Shown: positions 42,139 to 50,645 of the stretch, one piece after another | How the letters are laid out: each line of letters begins with the position of its first letter | How positions within the stretch are numbered: position 1 is the first letter of the stretch | Assembly: GCF_900143515.1 (NCBI RefSeq) | Contig: NZ_FSQT01000002.1 | Span: forward strand, 869,501-933,500 | Reading direction: 5' to 3' | Length of the DNA stretch: 64,000 bases | Source: Micromonospora cremea | GTDB taxonomy: Bacteria; Actinomycetota; Actinomycetes; Mycobacteriales; Micromonosporaceae | Program-made: the position numbers and the translations under genes | Notes under the pieces: generated by a model | Databases searched by the model: none | What the model was told of the DNA's origin: nothing | What the model saw: the letters and a program-made list of their open reading frames with translations, nothing else

Positions 42139-43113
42139 TTGTCATCCCTGAGAAACCTGCTGCGTACCGTGGCGCTGGCCGGCATGTCGGCCGCGTTGAT
42201 CGCCCCGACGGCGGTGGCCCACGCCGAGCCGTCCCCCGCCGACCTGACCCGCCGGATCGAGACGTCCTCGGCCGAGTTGGAGCGGGTCGTCGAGTCGTAC
42301 AACAAGCTCACCGAGGAGATCAAGACCAACAAGACCGCGGCGGCCCGATTACAGGCCCGCATCGGCCCGCTGGAACAGCAGGCCGAGCAGAGCCGGGCCG
42401 ACGTCGCCGAGCTGGCCAACACCGCGTACAAGAGCGGCGAACTGCGGACCGCGGACGCGCTGCTGCGTCCCGGCGGCTCGGCCGCGCTGCTGGATCGGCT
42501 CGGCGCGCTCGACCAGCTCACCCGTCAGCGACAGGAACGCATCTCCGGCTTCACCGCCAGCCAGCAACGGCTGCTCGACGAGAAGCGCCGCCTGGACGCC
42601 ACGCTGACCCGGCAGGCCGCGCAGGCCCGCCAGCTGGCGGCCGGCAAGAAGCAGATCGAGAGGGACCTGGCCAAGCTGTACGAGCTGCGCCGGCAGGCGT
42701 ACGGGGCGCCCACCGAGCGACCCGCGCCCAAGGCGGCGGCCGAAGCCGGAAACGCACCCGCCGTCTCCGGTGCGGCCGGCACCGCGGTGCGCTACGCCTT
42801 CGGGGCGCTGGGCAAGCCGTACGTCTGGGCGGCCGACGGGCCGAACGGCTACGACTGCTCCGGGCTGACCTCGGCCGCCTGGCGGGCGGCCGGGAAGTCG
42901 CTGCCGCACAACACCCGAATGCAGTGGGGGGCGGTCGCCCACATCAGCCGGGGTGACTTGCGCCCGGGAGACCTGGTCTTCTACAGCGGGCTCGGGCACG
43001 TCGCCCTCTACGTGGGCGACAACCAGGTGATCGACGCACCGAGCGCCGGCCGCAACGTGCTCAAGCGGGGCATGAACATGATGCCCATTCAGGGCTACGG
43101 CCGGGTCCGCTAG
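42139..43113 (+). CDS. Secreted NlpC/P60 peptidoglycan endopeptidase
   Basis: A 324-aa cell-wall hydrolase. From TTG 42139 it has a signal peptide (SLRNLLRTVALAGMSAALIAPTAVAHAE), then a coiled coil of about 150 residues (EIKTNKTAAARLQARIGPLEQQAEQ), an Ala/Pro linker, and an NlpC/P60 domain with Cys240 in YDCSGLTS and His287 in GLGHVALYVG. This is the layout of RipA-like D,L-endopeptidases that split daughter cells. TTG is chosen because the signal peptide starts there and GAGAGGGG lies about 10 nt upstream; longer frames read non-coding DNA. Confidence 0.9.
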   Translation: MSSLRNLLRTVALAGMSAALIAPTAVAHAEPSPADLTRRIETSSAELERVVESYNKLTEEIKTNKTAAARLQARIGPLEQQAEQSRADVAELANTAYKSGELRTADALLRPGGSAALLDRLGALDQLTRQRQERISGFTASQQRLLDEKRRLDATLTRQAAQARQLAAGKKQIERDLAKLYELRRQAYGAPTERPAPKAAAEAGNAPAVSGAAGTAVRYAFGALGKPYVWAADGPNGYDCSGLTSAAWRAAGKSLPHNTRMQWGAVAHISRGDLRPGDLVFYSGLGHVALYVGDNQVIDAPSAGRNVLKRGMNMMPIQGYGRVR

Positions 43114-43123
43114 CCACGACCTG

Positions 43124-43174
43124 ATACGGCGAACGGCCGGCGTCCCCCTATCGGACGCCGGCCGTTCGCCGTAT
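43124..43174. terminator. Perfect 22-bp terminator hairpin
   Basis: ATACGGCGAACGGCCGGCGTCC (43124-43145) pairs perfectly with 43153-43174 around a 7-nt loop. It lies between the convergent NlpC/P60 stop (43113) and the sigma factor stop (43183), so it should terminate both. One of the strongest hairpins in the window. Confidence 0.9.
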
Positions 43175-43182
43175 TACTACGC

Positions 43183-44226
43183 TCAGGCTGCCTGCAGCCC
43201 CTCCGCACGGGCCAGCTCACGGAGCCGGCCGAGGGCCTGGATCTCCAGCTGCCGGATCCGCTCGCGGGACAGCGAGAACCGGGACGCGACCTCGGTGAGC
43301 GAGTGCTCACGGCCGTCCTCCAGCCCGTAGCGGGCCCGCATGATGCCAGCCGACCGGTCGTCGAGGTGGTTGAGCAGCCCCTCGATGCGCTGCCGCTCCA
43401 GCCCCGTGAGGACGATGTCCTCCGGCGACGGCGCATCACTGTCGGCGACCAGGTCGCCGAGCTTGGTGTCGCCGTCGTCGCCGACCGGCGTGTCCAGCGA
43501 CACGGTGTCCTGCGACCAGCGGACCAGCTCGTTGACCCGCTCGACGGTGACGCCGAGCGATGCCGCGATCTGCTCCGGCTCGGGGTCGCCGCCCAGCTCA
43601 CGGGTGAGCTGCCGGGCCACGTTGCGCATCCGGTTGACGTCCTCCACCAGGTGCACCGGCAGTCGGACGGTGCGCTCCTGCTGGGCGATCGCCCGGCTGA
43701 TGGCCTGGCGGATCCACCAGGTGGCGTAGGTGGAGAACTTGTAGCCACGCTCGTAGTCGAACTTCTCAACCGCCCGGACCAGACCGGTGTTGCCCTCCTG
43801 GATCAGATCCAGCATGGGCATGCCCGAACGCACGTAACGGCGGGCGATCGACACGACCAGTCGCAGGTTGGCGCGGATGAAGAGGTCCTTCGCGTGCTCC
43901 CCCTCGACGACCAGCCGCTCCAGGTCGGCCCGATCGACGCCATCGGGGACGCGGTCCTCACCGAGCAGGTGCTCAGCGTAGAGGCCGGCCTCGATCGCCT
44001 TGGAGAGATCGACCTCCTTGGCGGCGTCCAGCAGTGGCGTCCGGGAGATCTCGTGCAGGTAGACGCCGACCAGGTCGCGCTCCTCGGCAACCTCGTCGGT
44101 GCGCATGCCGATGTTCTTGTCCACGTTGCCCACGGTCCCCTCGCTCGCGCCGGTTGCCCGGTTCCTTGCCATCCCCACGTCTGTCAGCCCCCCGGTAACT
44201 TCCGCTGTGCCCACCGGTGCTGACAC
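43183..44226 (-). CDS. Group 2 (SigB/HrdB-like) RNA polymerase sigma factor
   Basis: A 347-aa sigma-70 family factor. Region 1.2 (DLVGVYLHEISRTPLLDAAKEVDLSKAIEAG), region 2 (NLRLVVSIARRYVRSGMPMLDLIQEGNTGLVRAVEKFDYERGYKFSTYATWWIRQAISRAI), region 3 and region 4 (SLTEVASRFSLSRERIRQLEIQALGRLR) are complete, so it should recognise -10 and -35 elements of the primary type. No long acidic N-terminus, hence a group 2 paralogue (mycobacterial SigB or streptomycete Hrd class) rather than the essential one. Start is uncertain: GTG 44226, GTG 44178 or ATG 44172. Confidence 0.92.
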   Translation of the reverse strand: MSAPVGTAEVTGGLTDVGMARNRATGASEGTVGNVDKNIGMRTDEVAEERDLVGVYLHEISRTPLLDAAKEVDLSKAIEAGLYAEHLLGEDRVPDGVDRADLERLVVEGEHAKDLFIRANLRLVVSIARRYVRSGMPMLDLIQEGNTGLVRAVEKFDYERGYKFSTYATWWIRQAISRAIAQQERTVRLPVHLVEDVNRMRNVARQLTRELGGDPEPEQIAASLGVTVERVNELVRWSQDTVSLDTPVGDDGDTKLGDLVADSDAPSPEDIVLTGLERQRIEGLLNHLDDRSAGIMRARYGLEDGREHSLTEVASRFSLSRERIRQLEIQALGRLRELARAEGLQAA

Positions 44227-44583
44227 CTACACAACAGATGAGACGTGTCGGGGATTCCATGTCGTGAGTCGAAAGTGTCACGAATGCCTGAGTAGTAGCT
44301 GAGAGCACGATCCATGTTTGCTGTCAGCACCCCGTCGGGTGGCTCGCCGCTGGGCACCACGTACGGGTTGGCGGCTCGACGAATCGCCGAACGCCCACAC
44401 CATGGCAACACCGCCCGCCGCGGGGGCACAGCGACCCGGGTCACCACCGCGCTGCGATCCTGGTCACTGCCAGATACGCACCGGTGGACCGGTCGGTTCA
44501 TCCACGGGGGTGTTATTACCCCCCGCCCCGGTGAACAATCCGGAGCCCCGTTCGCTTCCCGCCGGCGACACGGGCGGGCGGAG
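44227..44583. other. Intergenic region upstream of sigma gene
   Basis: No gene supported. It should contain the sigma-factor promoter and the end of the murQ transcript. A small hairpin GGGGGT/ACCCCC with 6-nt loop at 44506-44523 is the only clear structure. Confidence 0.5.
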
Positions 44584-45540
44584 TCAGGTCGCGAGCAGGG
44601 CGAGGGCGCCGCGCACCTGGTCGGCAGAGCGGGCCAGCGCGGCACGCGCGGCCGCGACCTCGGCGCCGGAGACCAGCGAGACCAGGGCGGTCTTCAGGTC
44701 ACCGTCGGCCTCGTTGAGAGCCCGCCGGGAGACCTCCTCCGAGCAGCCGGTGGCCTCGACCAGGATCGAGATCATCCGCCCGCGGAGCTTCGCGTTGGTG
44801 GCCACCATGTCGATCATGAGGTTCGAGTAGACCCGACCCAGTCGCACCATGACGGCGGTCGAGAACGTGTTGAGCACCAACTTCTGTGCGGTGCCCGCCT
44901 TCATCCGGGTCGACCCCGTGACGACCTCCGGTCCGGTGTCCACCCCGATGAACACGTCGACCGACCGGGCCGCCTCCGCCTCCGGATTGGCGCAGAGCAG
45001 CACCGTCGAGGCGCCCTTGGTGCGGGACGCGGCGAGCGCCCCGAGGACGTACGGGGTGCGTCCGCTGGCGGCGAGACCGACCACCAGGTCACCGGCCCGC
45101 ACACATCCGGCCGCTTCGACCGTGCCGCCCCGGTCGTCGTCCTCGACGTCCTCCACAGCCCGCCACATGGCGTCCGGCCCGCCGGCGAGGTGGGCGCAGA
45201 ACCAGTGCCGGGGCGAGTTGAAGGTGGGGGCCAGCTCGGCCGCGTCGAGCACGCCCAGCCGACCCGAGGTGCCGGCCCCGAAGTAGTGCACCCGGTGACC
45301 GCCACGCAGCGCCGAGACCGCCAGGTCGACCGTGGCGGCGATCTCGTCGAGCACCGCGGCGACCGCGGCCGGCACCCGCCGGTCAGCCTCGTTGATCACG
45401 GTGAGCACGTCCCGGGTCGACATCAGGTCGAGGTCGACGCTGAGCGGGTTGCGCCGCTCGGTGGGGGCGCCCACCCGGACGATCGGGCGGGCGGGCGGTG
45501 CTGGCATGTCCTCGTCCGGCTCCACCGCACCGGCCGTCAT
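44584..45540 (-). CDS. murQ: N-acetylmuramic acid 6-phosphate etherase MurQ
   Basis: A 318-aa SIS-domain enzyme that cleaves the lactyl ether of MurNAc-6-phosphate to give GlcNAc-6-phosphate, recycling cell-wall sugar. Family blocks are present: RRNPLSVDLDLMSTRDVLTVINEADRRV, HYFGAGTSGRLGVLDAAELAPTFN with the catalytic Glu at about 102, EDDDRGG with another Glu, GLAASGRTPYVLGAL, and GPEVVTGSTRMKAGTAQKLVLN. Length is normal plus about 20 extra N-terminal residues. It overlaps the RpiR gene as ATGA. Confidence 0.95.
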   Translation of the reverse strand: MTAGAVEPDEDMPAPPARPIVRVGAPTERRNPLSVDLDLMSTRDVLTVINEADRRVPAAVAAVLDEIAATVDLAVSALRGGHRVHYFGAGTSGRLGVLDAAELAPTFNSPRHWFCAHLAGGPDAMWRAVEDVEDDDRGGTVEAAGCVRAGDLVVGLAASGRTPYVLGALAASRTKGASTVLLCANPEAEAARSVDVFIGVDTGPEVVTGSTRMKAGTAQKLVLNTFSTAVMVRLGRVYSNLMIDMVATNAKLRGRMISILVEATGCSEEVSRRALNEADGDLKTALVSLVSGAEVAAARAALARSADQVRGALALLAT

Positions 45541-46451
45541 CCTCGCCTCCGGTTCGCACCCACCCGGTGCGACAGGACGGCCTCGGCGGTCGCCTCGAGA
45601 GCCTTGCGCGCCCGGGACCGGTTGCGGGCGGCCACCCCGACGAAGAGGCAGTCGACCACGGTGAGTTGGGCCAGCCGGCTGGCCGTCGCGCCGGAGCGGT
45701 AGGTGGTCTCCCGGGCCGCGGTGGTCAGCACGAAGTCGGCCACGTCGGTGATCGGCGAGCGCGGGAAGTTGGTCAGCGCCACGGTGACGGCCCCCCGCGT
45801 CCGGGCCTGCTCCAGCACCTCGATCACGTCCGAGGTGGTGCCGGTGTGCGAGATGCCGACCGCCACGTCGCCACGGCCGAGCAGCGCGGCCGAGGTCAGC
45901 GCGGTGTGCACGTCCGGGAAGTAGAAGGAGATCCGGCCGATGCGGTGCAGCTTCTGCTGGAAGTCGGAGGCGACGAACCCGCTGGCGCCGGCGCCATAGA
46001 TGTCGATCCGGCCGGCGTTGGCGATCGCCTCGACGACCTGCTCACAGGTGGCCGGGTCGAGCTGCTCGGCTGTCTCCTCCACCGCGCGGGCGTCGTTGAA
46101 CGCGATGGTGGCGATGATCTGGGCGAGGTCGGCGCCGGGCGGGATGTCACCACCGACCACCCGGGCGTCCGGCGGTTCGACCCGGCGGGCGGCCTCGGCG
46201 GCGAGCCGGATGCGCAGCTGCGGGTAACCGTCCATGCCCACCGACCGGCAGAACCGGATGACCGTCGCCTCGGATGTCTCGGCTGCGGTGGCGAGATCGG
46301 TGATCGTCCGGCGGGCGGCGGCAGCCGGGTCGGCGACGACCAGCCGGGCGACCCGCTGCTCAGCGGGCGACAGCGACGGCAGCAGCCCGCTGATGTGGAC
46401 GATCAGCCCACCGGGCTCGTGACTCGCAGAAATCTTCGGACTCTTCGCCAC
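45537..46451 (-). CDS. murR: RpiR/MurR-family transcriptional regulator
   Basis: A 304-aa regulator: an N-terminal RpiR-type helix-turn-helix (ISGLLPSLSPAEQRVARLVVADP, ITDLATAAETSEATVIRFCRSVGM) and a C-terminal SIS sugar-phosphate domain (IDIYGAGASGFVASDFQQKL, DVAVGISHTGTTSDVIEVLE). With murQ downstream it is the expected repressor of MurNAc-6-P metabolism, sensing the substrate or product. Start GTG 46451. An almost perfect palindrome lies 3 nt upstream of the start codon, so the gene is probably autoregulated. Confidence 0.88.
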   Translation of the reverse strand: MAKSPKISASHEPGGLIVHISGLLPSLSPAEQRVARLVVADPAAAARRTITDLATAAETSEATVIRFCRSVGMDGYPQLRIRLAAEAARRVEPPDARVVGGDIPPGADLAQIIATIAFNDARAVEETAEQLDPATCEQVVEAIANAGRIDIYGAGASGFVASDFQQKLHRIGRISFYFPDVHTALTSAALLGRGDVAVGISHTGTTSDVIEVLEQARTRGAVTVALTNFPRSPITDVADFVLTTAARETTYRSGATASRLAQLTVVDCLFVGVAARNRSRARKALEATAEAVLSHRVGANRRRG

Positions 46452-46454
46452 GGA

Positions 46455-46469
46455 TGAAACTTACTTTCA
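46455..46469. promoter_or_regulatory. Probable RpiR operator at the murR start
   Basis: TGAAACTTACTTTCA has perfect 5-bp arms (TGAAA and TTTCA) around a 5-nt centre. It ends 3 nt from the GTG of murR, leaving no room for a ribosome site, so the transcript may start at or near the GTG. Confidence 0.65.
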
Positions 46470-46770
46470 CGAGGCGTGAGCGTCAACCATGACTCCACGT
46501 GTTGGGGAAAGTACCGCCGATCGGGCGAGCCCGTCAGGCCAAGCGTGCCACCGCCGAGACCGTGCCACCTCCCCCGCCGGGCCGGGCCAACCTGCCGGAC
46601 GGCTCCGGGCGCACGACACCCGGGTCCGGCCAGACCGTACGGCGTCCCCGACCAGCCACACCGGGCAGGGCTCCCCCATCGGCGCGTCGATCCGACCTGG
46701 CCCGACGGCGTGGACCCGGCAGAGCGGGTCGGGGCGGTGGCGAGGCCGGGGCGGCGCTAGCGTGTGCCGC
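46470..46770. other. Intergenic region between murR and the SDR gene
   Basis: About 300 bp between divergent genes. Open frames here are extensions of other frames in GC-rich DNA and none is supported. It must contain both promoters; I see no clear -10/-35 pair apart from the operator at 46455-46469. Confidence 0.45.
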
Positions 46771-47463
46771 ATGGCGGAGCGCAGTGTGCTGGTCACCGGG
46801 GGCACGGGCGGGCTGGGCGGGGCGGTCACCACCGCCTTCCTGACAGCCGGCTGGCGGGTGGTCGTACCGGAGCGGAGAGCCCGGCCCGGGTCGGAGCCGG
46901 CGGCGGACGGGCTGGTCCGGCTGATCGCGGACCTCACCGATCCGGCCGGCGCGGCACGGGCCGTCGAGGCCGCCGCCGGCGAACCGGCGGCGCCGCTGCG
47001 GGCGGTGGTCAACCTGGTCGGCGGTTACGCCAGCGGCGGGCTGGTGCACGAGACGCCGGTCGAGGAGTTCGAGCGGATGCTGAGTCTCAACCTGCGGCCG
47101 ACCTATCTGGTCACCCAGGCCGCGCTGCCGCACCTGGTGGCGGCCGGCGGCGGCGCGGTGGTCTGCGTCTCGGCCCGCGCGGCGGTCGCCCCGTTCCCTG
47201 GCGCGGCCGGCTACGTCACGGCCAAGGCCGCGGTGCTCGCCTTCGCCAACGCGGTCGCGGTCGAATACCGGTCCCGCAACGTGCGCTGCAACACCGTGCT
47301 GCCCAGCGTCATCGACACTCCGGCAAACCGTGCCGCTCAGCCCGACGCCGACCACTCCCGTTGGGTGGCCCCGGCCGAGATCGCCTCGGTGGTCCAGTTC
47401 CTCGCGTCGGCGGAGTCCGCACCCACCAGCGGCGCCGCCGTCCCGGTCTACGGGCGGGCCTGA
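46771..47463 (+). CDS. Short-chain dehydrogenase/reductase
   Basis: A 230-aa SDR oxidoreductase. The NAD(P) motif TGGTGGLG (residues 9-16), the active-site Ser134 (CVSARAA) and the YxxxK motif Tyr148/Lys152 (GYVTAKAAV) are present, plus an NLVGGYASGG that stands for the NNAG block. Start ATG 46771. Substrate unknown. The last 16 nt overlap the convergent thymidylate kinase gene. Confidence 0.92.
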   Translation: MAERSVLVTGGTGGLGGAVTTAFLTAGWRVVVPERRARPGSEPAADGLVRLIADLTDPAGAARAVEAAAGEPAAPLRAVVNLVGGYASGGLVHETPVEEFERMLSLNLRPTYLVTQAALPHLVAAGGGAVVCVSARAAVAPFPGAAGYVTAKAAVLAFANAVAVEYRSRNVRCNTVLPSVIDTPANRAAQPDADHSRWVAPAEIASVVQFLASAESAPTSGAAVPVYGRA

Positions 47464-48260
47464 GCCACCAGCGGCCCGGCAGCCCCGCGGCTGGTCCGCT
47501 CCCCCACCGCCGGCACGGCGGCCGTCGTACCGGCGGCCGGCGTCGACACCGACGGCGGCATCACCGACGGCTGCGGCGCCGCCGGCTCCGGCACTTCGGA
47601 CGGCGGCCGTTCGGCAGGTGGGCGCGCCGGGTCGGGACGGGCGGACGGCGGCAGCCAGGTCGCCAGGTGCGCCTGGATCTGCTCGGAAACCTCCTCGGCC
47701 GGGCGGCCCGCGTCCACCAGGACGAAGGTCGGGTACTCGGGCAGGGCGCGGTAGGCGGTGTCGGCCGCGGTCAGCCAGCCCATCGTCTCGTGGTCGGTGC
47801 CCCGCTGCTCGATCCGCCGGTACGCCTCAGCCGGGTCGACGGCGAGCAGGAAGGTCACCTGCGGCGTCGGGAAGAAGCGGTAGCCGGCCCGGGCCAGCCG
47901 CTCCCAGCGGTGCCCACCGTGCGCGCGGATGCTGGCGTACTGGCAGGCCGAGTAGCGGTCCATCACCGCCGTCCGGCCGGTGAGCAGGCAACTGAGCAGG
48001 GCGGCGGCGATGGCGAGCCACCGCAGCACGGATTCCACCGCCAGCACGCCGTCGCGCCCGACGAGTCGCTGGGCGTCGGGGCGGCCGAGCCGGTGTGCGA
48101 GCCGGCCGAGCCAGCGACGCCCGCTGGCGTTGCGGCGGTAGGTGGCTGGGCGGCCGGCGGCGGTCAACGCGTCGGCCAGCCGGTGCGCCTGGGTGGTCTT
48201 GCCCGAACCGTCGATGCCGATCAGGGCCACGGTGCGCAACCGGGTCCTGCCGCGTCGCAT
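47448..48260 (-). CDS. tmk: Thymidylate-kinase-like protein
   Basis: A 270-aa P-loop kinase resembling dTMP kinase, which converts dTMP to dTDP. The Walker A motif GIDGSGKTTQ is at about residues 15-24, the DR-type motif is VMDRYSACQYAS, and TFLLAVDPAEAYRRIEQRG with the lid region follows. Compared with the usual about 210 residues, it has a C-terminal Pro/Ser/Ala-rich tail of about 65 residues with no fold. Start ATG 48260. Related kinases of this length may be paralogues of the essential enzyme. Confidence 0.8.
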   Translation of the reverse strand: MRRGRTRLRTVALIGIDGSGKTTQAHRLADALTAAGRPATYRRNASGRRWLGRLAHRLGRPDAQRLVGRDGVLAVESVLRWLAIAAALLSCLLTGRTAVMDRYSACQYASIRAHGGHRWERLARAGYRFFPTPQVTFLLAVDPAEAYRRIEQRGTDHETMGWLTAADTAYRALPEYPTFVLVDAGRPAEEVSEQIQAHLATWLPPSARPDPARPPAERPPSEVPEPAAPQPSVMPPSVSTPAAGTTAAVPAVGERTSRGAAGPLVAQARP

Positions 48261-48441
48261 CCCCGATGATCTGGCCACCCTCGACAGGCTATCCGACCCG
48301 TGCTCCGACCCGCGCGGTTTGTGGTGCTTGATCCCTGTTCGCACCCACCCGCGACCCGACCAGGTGTGGGCGACCGGAATGCCGGGTACGGGAGTTCGAA
48401 TCCAACCGCCTGTCCGACAACACGACCGACGGGAGAACCAG

Positions 48442-49026
48442 ATGGCTGAGCGCGGGGACGAGAGTCTGGTGCACACCCTGAAGAAGGTCGCCGCCGTGCT
48501 CAAGCAGTCCGAGATCCCGTTCGCGCTGGGAGGCAGCTTCGCCGTCTACGCCCACGGCGGCCACTCCAGCGATCACGACGTCGATTTCCTGATCCGGGAG
48601 GTCGACGTCGAGCGGTCCCTGGAGGCCCTGGTGGCCGCCGGCTTCGTCGCCGAGCGTCCACCGGAGGACTGGCTGGTGAAGGTCTTCGACGACGGGCGGA
48701 TGGTCGATCTGATCCACCGGCCGATCGAGACGCCGGTGACCGAGGAGACGTTCGCCGACACGGTCGTCCGGCCGGTGGACGCGATTCACATGCCGGTCCT
48801 GTCCGCCACCCAGCTGATGGTGCACAAGCTGCTCAGCTTCTCCCAGCACTACTGCGACTTCGCCCGCGGCCTACCGCTGGCCCGGTCGCTGCGGGAGCAG
48901 ATCGACTGGGAACGGGTACGCAAGGAGACGCAGCACTCGCCGTACGCCGAGGCGTTCCTGGTGCTGTTGGACCGGCTGGAGGTGGTGCCGGAAACCGGCA
49001 CCCAGGCAGGAGAGGGGACACCGTGA
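48442..49026 (+). CDS. Nucleotidyltransferase-fold protein
   Basis: A 194-aa protein of the nucleotidyltransferase superfamily (AbiEii/MNT-like group). The signature is FALGGSFAVYAHGGHSSDHDVDFLI: Gly-Gly-Ser at 30-32 and metal-binding acidic residues at about 44, 46 and 48. The C-terminal helical part (LSATQLMVHKLLSFSQHYCDFARG) resembles the substrate-binding region of toxin-type transferases. ATG 48442 follows GGGAG. The BON-domain gene overlaps its stop as GTGA, so the four genes to 50219 form an operon. Confidence 0.83.
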   Translation: MAERGDESLVHTLKKVAAVLKQSEIPFALGGSFAVYAHGGHSSDHDVDFLIREVDVERSLEALVAAGFVAERPPEDWLVKVFDDGRMVDLIHRPIETPVTEETFADTVVRPVDAIHMPVLSATQLMVHKLLSFSQHYCDFARGLPLARSLREQIDWERVRKETQHSPYAEAFLVLLDRLEVVPETGTQAGEGTP

Positions 49027-49298
49027 CCCACCATCGCGACAGCGGCGCCGGACCACCTGACGAGTACGTCGAGGCCGAGATCCACCGGCTGCTCGCCGAG
49101 GATCCCGCCGTCGCCGAACAGGGCATCACCGTGGTCCGACGGGAGCGCGCCCTCATGCTCTACGGCGAGGTGGAGAGCCCGCACCGGCGCGAGGAGATCC
49201 TGCGCCGGGTGGCCGAGCGCTTCCCGGACGTGCCGATCACCAGCGACATCGGGGTGATCCGCACCCAGGCGCCCACGCAGATCGAGCAACTGCCCTGA
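49023..49298 (+). CDS. BON-domain protein
   Basis: A 91-aa single BON-like domain without signal peptide: YVEAEIHRLLAEDPAVAEQGITVVRRERALMLYGEVESPHRREEILRRVAERFPDVPI, with the conserved Gly (LYGEVES). Periplasmic BON domains bind phospholipid, but this one has no export signal. Its GTG overlaps the TGA of the nucleotidyltransferase. It sits between that gene and a metallophosphoesterase. Confidence 0.8.
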   Translation: MTHHRDSGAGPPDEYVEAEIHRLLAEDPAVAEQGITVVRRERALMLYGEVESPHRREEILRRVAERFPDVPITSDIGVIRTQAPTQIEQLP

Positions 49299-49308
49299 GG
49301 GAGGCTTC

Positions 49309-50085
49309 ATGGTGATCCGGATCGCCGCCGTGGGCGACGTGCATCTGGACGAGGACGTGGTCGGCCGGTTCCGCCCGGCGTTGGAGGAACTGCCGGACTG
49401 CGCCGACGTGCTCCTGCTGGCCGGGGACCTGACCCGGCACGGCACCGAGGCGGAGGCGCGCTGCGTGGCGCAGGAGTTCGGCGGGCTGGCCGTGCCGGTG
49501 GTGACCGTGCTGGGCAACCACGACCACCAGTGTGACCAGGTGCCGCAGGTGGTCAAGGTGCTCGAGGACGCGGGCATCACCGTGCTGGAGGGCAACGGCG
49601 TGGTGCTGGACTGCGCCGGCGGCCGGCTCGGCATCGCCGGCGTCAAGGGCTTCGGCGGCGGGTTCGCCGGGCGGTGCGCGAGCGACTTCGGCGAGCCGGA
49701 GATGAAGGCGTTCGTCCGCACCACCAAGGACAGCGCGGACCGCCTCGGTACGGCGCTGCGCTCGCTCGACTGCGACATGCTGGTCGCGCTCACCCATTAC
49801 TCACCGGTGCCGGACACGCTGGCCGGCGAGCCGCTGGAGATTTACCCGTTCCTCGGCTCGTACCAGCTCGGGCAGGCGATCGACTCGGCACCCACCGCGC
49901 TGGCCCTGCACGGGCACGCGCACGCCGGCACCGAGCGCGGCACCACTCCCGGTGGGGTGCGGGTACGTAACGTCGCGCACCCGGTGATCAAGCAGGCCTA
50001 CAGCGTCTTCCATGTCGGTGATCAAGCCGACAGCGACCAGGTTTCCCCGATCGGAGGCTCGGGTAGTCAGTGGTCATGGAGCTGA
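49309..50085 (+). CDS. Metallophosphoesterase
   Basis: A 258-aa calcineurin-like phosphoesterase. Complete metal motifs: AVGDVHLDED, LLAGDLTRHG, LGNHDHQCD, ALTHYSP and LHGHAHAG. It is cytoplasmic. The substrate may be a nucleotide, which fits the nucleotidyltransferase upstream, but this is inference. ATG 49309 lies 10 nt after the BON stop and is preceded by GAGGG. A small membrane protein gene starts inside its last codons. Confidence 0.9.
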   Translation: MVIRIAAVGDVHLDEDVVGRFRPALEELPDCADVLLLAGDLTRHGTEAEARCVAQEFGGLAVPVVTVLGNHDHQCDQVPQVVKVLEDAGITVLEGNGVVLDCAGGRLGIAGVKGFGGGFAGRCASDFGEPEMKAFVRTTKDSADRLGTALRSLDCDMLVALTHYSPVPDTLAGEPLEIYPFLGSYQLGQAIDSAPTALALHGHAHAGTERGTTPGGVRVRNVAHPVIKQAYSVFHVGDQADSDQVSPIGGSGSQWSWS

Positions 50086-50219
50086 TTCTCTGGATTCTCG
50101 CAGTCGTACTCGTGGTCGCCGGCATCCTCGCGCTGTTCCGCCGGCAGATTCTGTGGGGCATCGTCCTCATCGTCGTCGGGCTGTTGGTCGGCCCGGGTGG
50201 TGTCAGCATCTTCAATTGA
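50076..50219 (+). CDS. GPGG-motif small membrane protein, 47 aa
   Basis: MELILWILAVVLVVAGILAL and then FRRQILWGIVLIVVGLLVGP and GGVSIFN: two membrane helices separated by a short basic loop and a C-terminal GPGG. This matches the actinobacterial GPGG-motif small membrane proteins. ATG 50076 lies inside the metallophosphoesterase 3' end (10 nt overlap); GTG 50070 is an alternative. A GGAGG lies at 50053-50057, somewhat far. Function unknown. Confidence 0.8.
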   Translation: MELILWILAVVLVVAGILALFRRQILWGIVLIVVGLLVGPGGVSIFN

Positions 50220-50384
50220 CGTTCGTACCTCCTCATACCGGGACCCGCCGGGGTCGCCGCAACTGGAGTTCCGTCCTCCCGACAGGAGCACCGGGCGTGG
50301 CGACCCCGGCGCCATGCTGTCCGAGCGTTTGACCCTCGGGCCGAGACAGCCCGCCCCGGGGGGCCCCGAGCGCCCCTGCCAGGC

Positions 50385-50533
50385 CCTGTAGAGCTGCCCC
50401 AGATGTGGGGCGCCGCAGCCAGCCCTCAGCCCTCAGCACCAGCACCAGCACCAGCACCAGCACCAGCACCGTAATTCGCGCACTGCTCTCGCCGACGACG
50501 CCGGCTGGTCCATATCTGGGGCAGCTCTACAGG
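50385..50533. repeat. Element with perfect 20-bp inverted termini and hexamer tandem repeat
   Basis: CCTGTAGAGCTGCCCCAGAT (50385-50404) and its exact complement at 50514-50533 bound 149 bp. Inside lie six perfect tandem copies of CAGCAC at 50434-50469 and no gene. The form is that of a MITE or a large hairpin with slippage-prone repeats. The rest of the 420-bp gap to TspO (50220-50645) holds no gene. Confidence 0.75.
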
Positions 50534-50645
50534 AGCGCGCGGACGCGGGTCCAGGCCGGGCGGCGACCGTCTCGGCGTGAGTTCCGCGCCAGGGCCGGTG
50601 CAGCGGTTTGACCGCCGACCAGGCGGAAATATCTCGACCGTGGAG

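Noticed and set aside
48385..48410. GGAGTTCGAATCCAACC, resembling a tRNA T-arm or an attachment site
   Set aside because: The T-loop-like TTCGAATCC lacks acceptor and anticodon parts and does not match the tRNA-Arg 3' end.
50434..50469. Hexamer repeat as a CRISPR array
   Set aside because: Repeats are six bases long without spacers; it is a simple tandem repeat.
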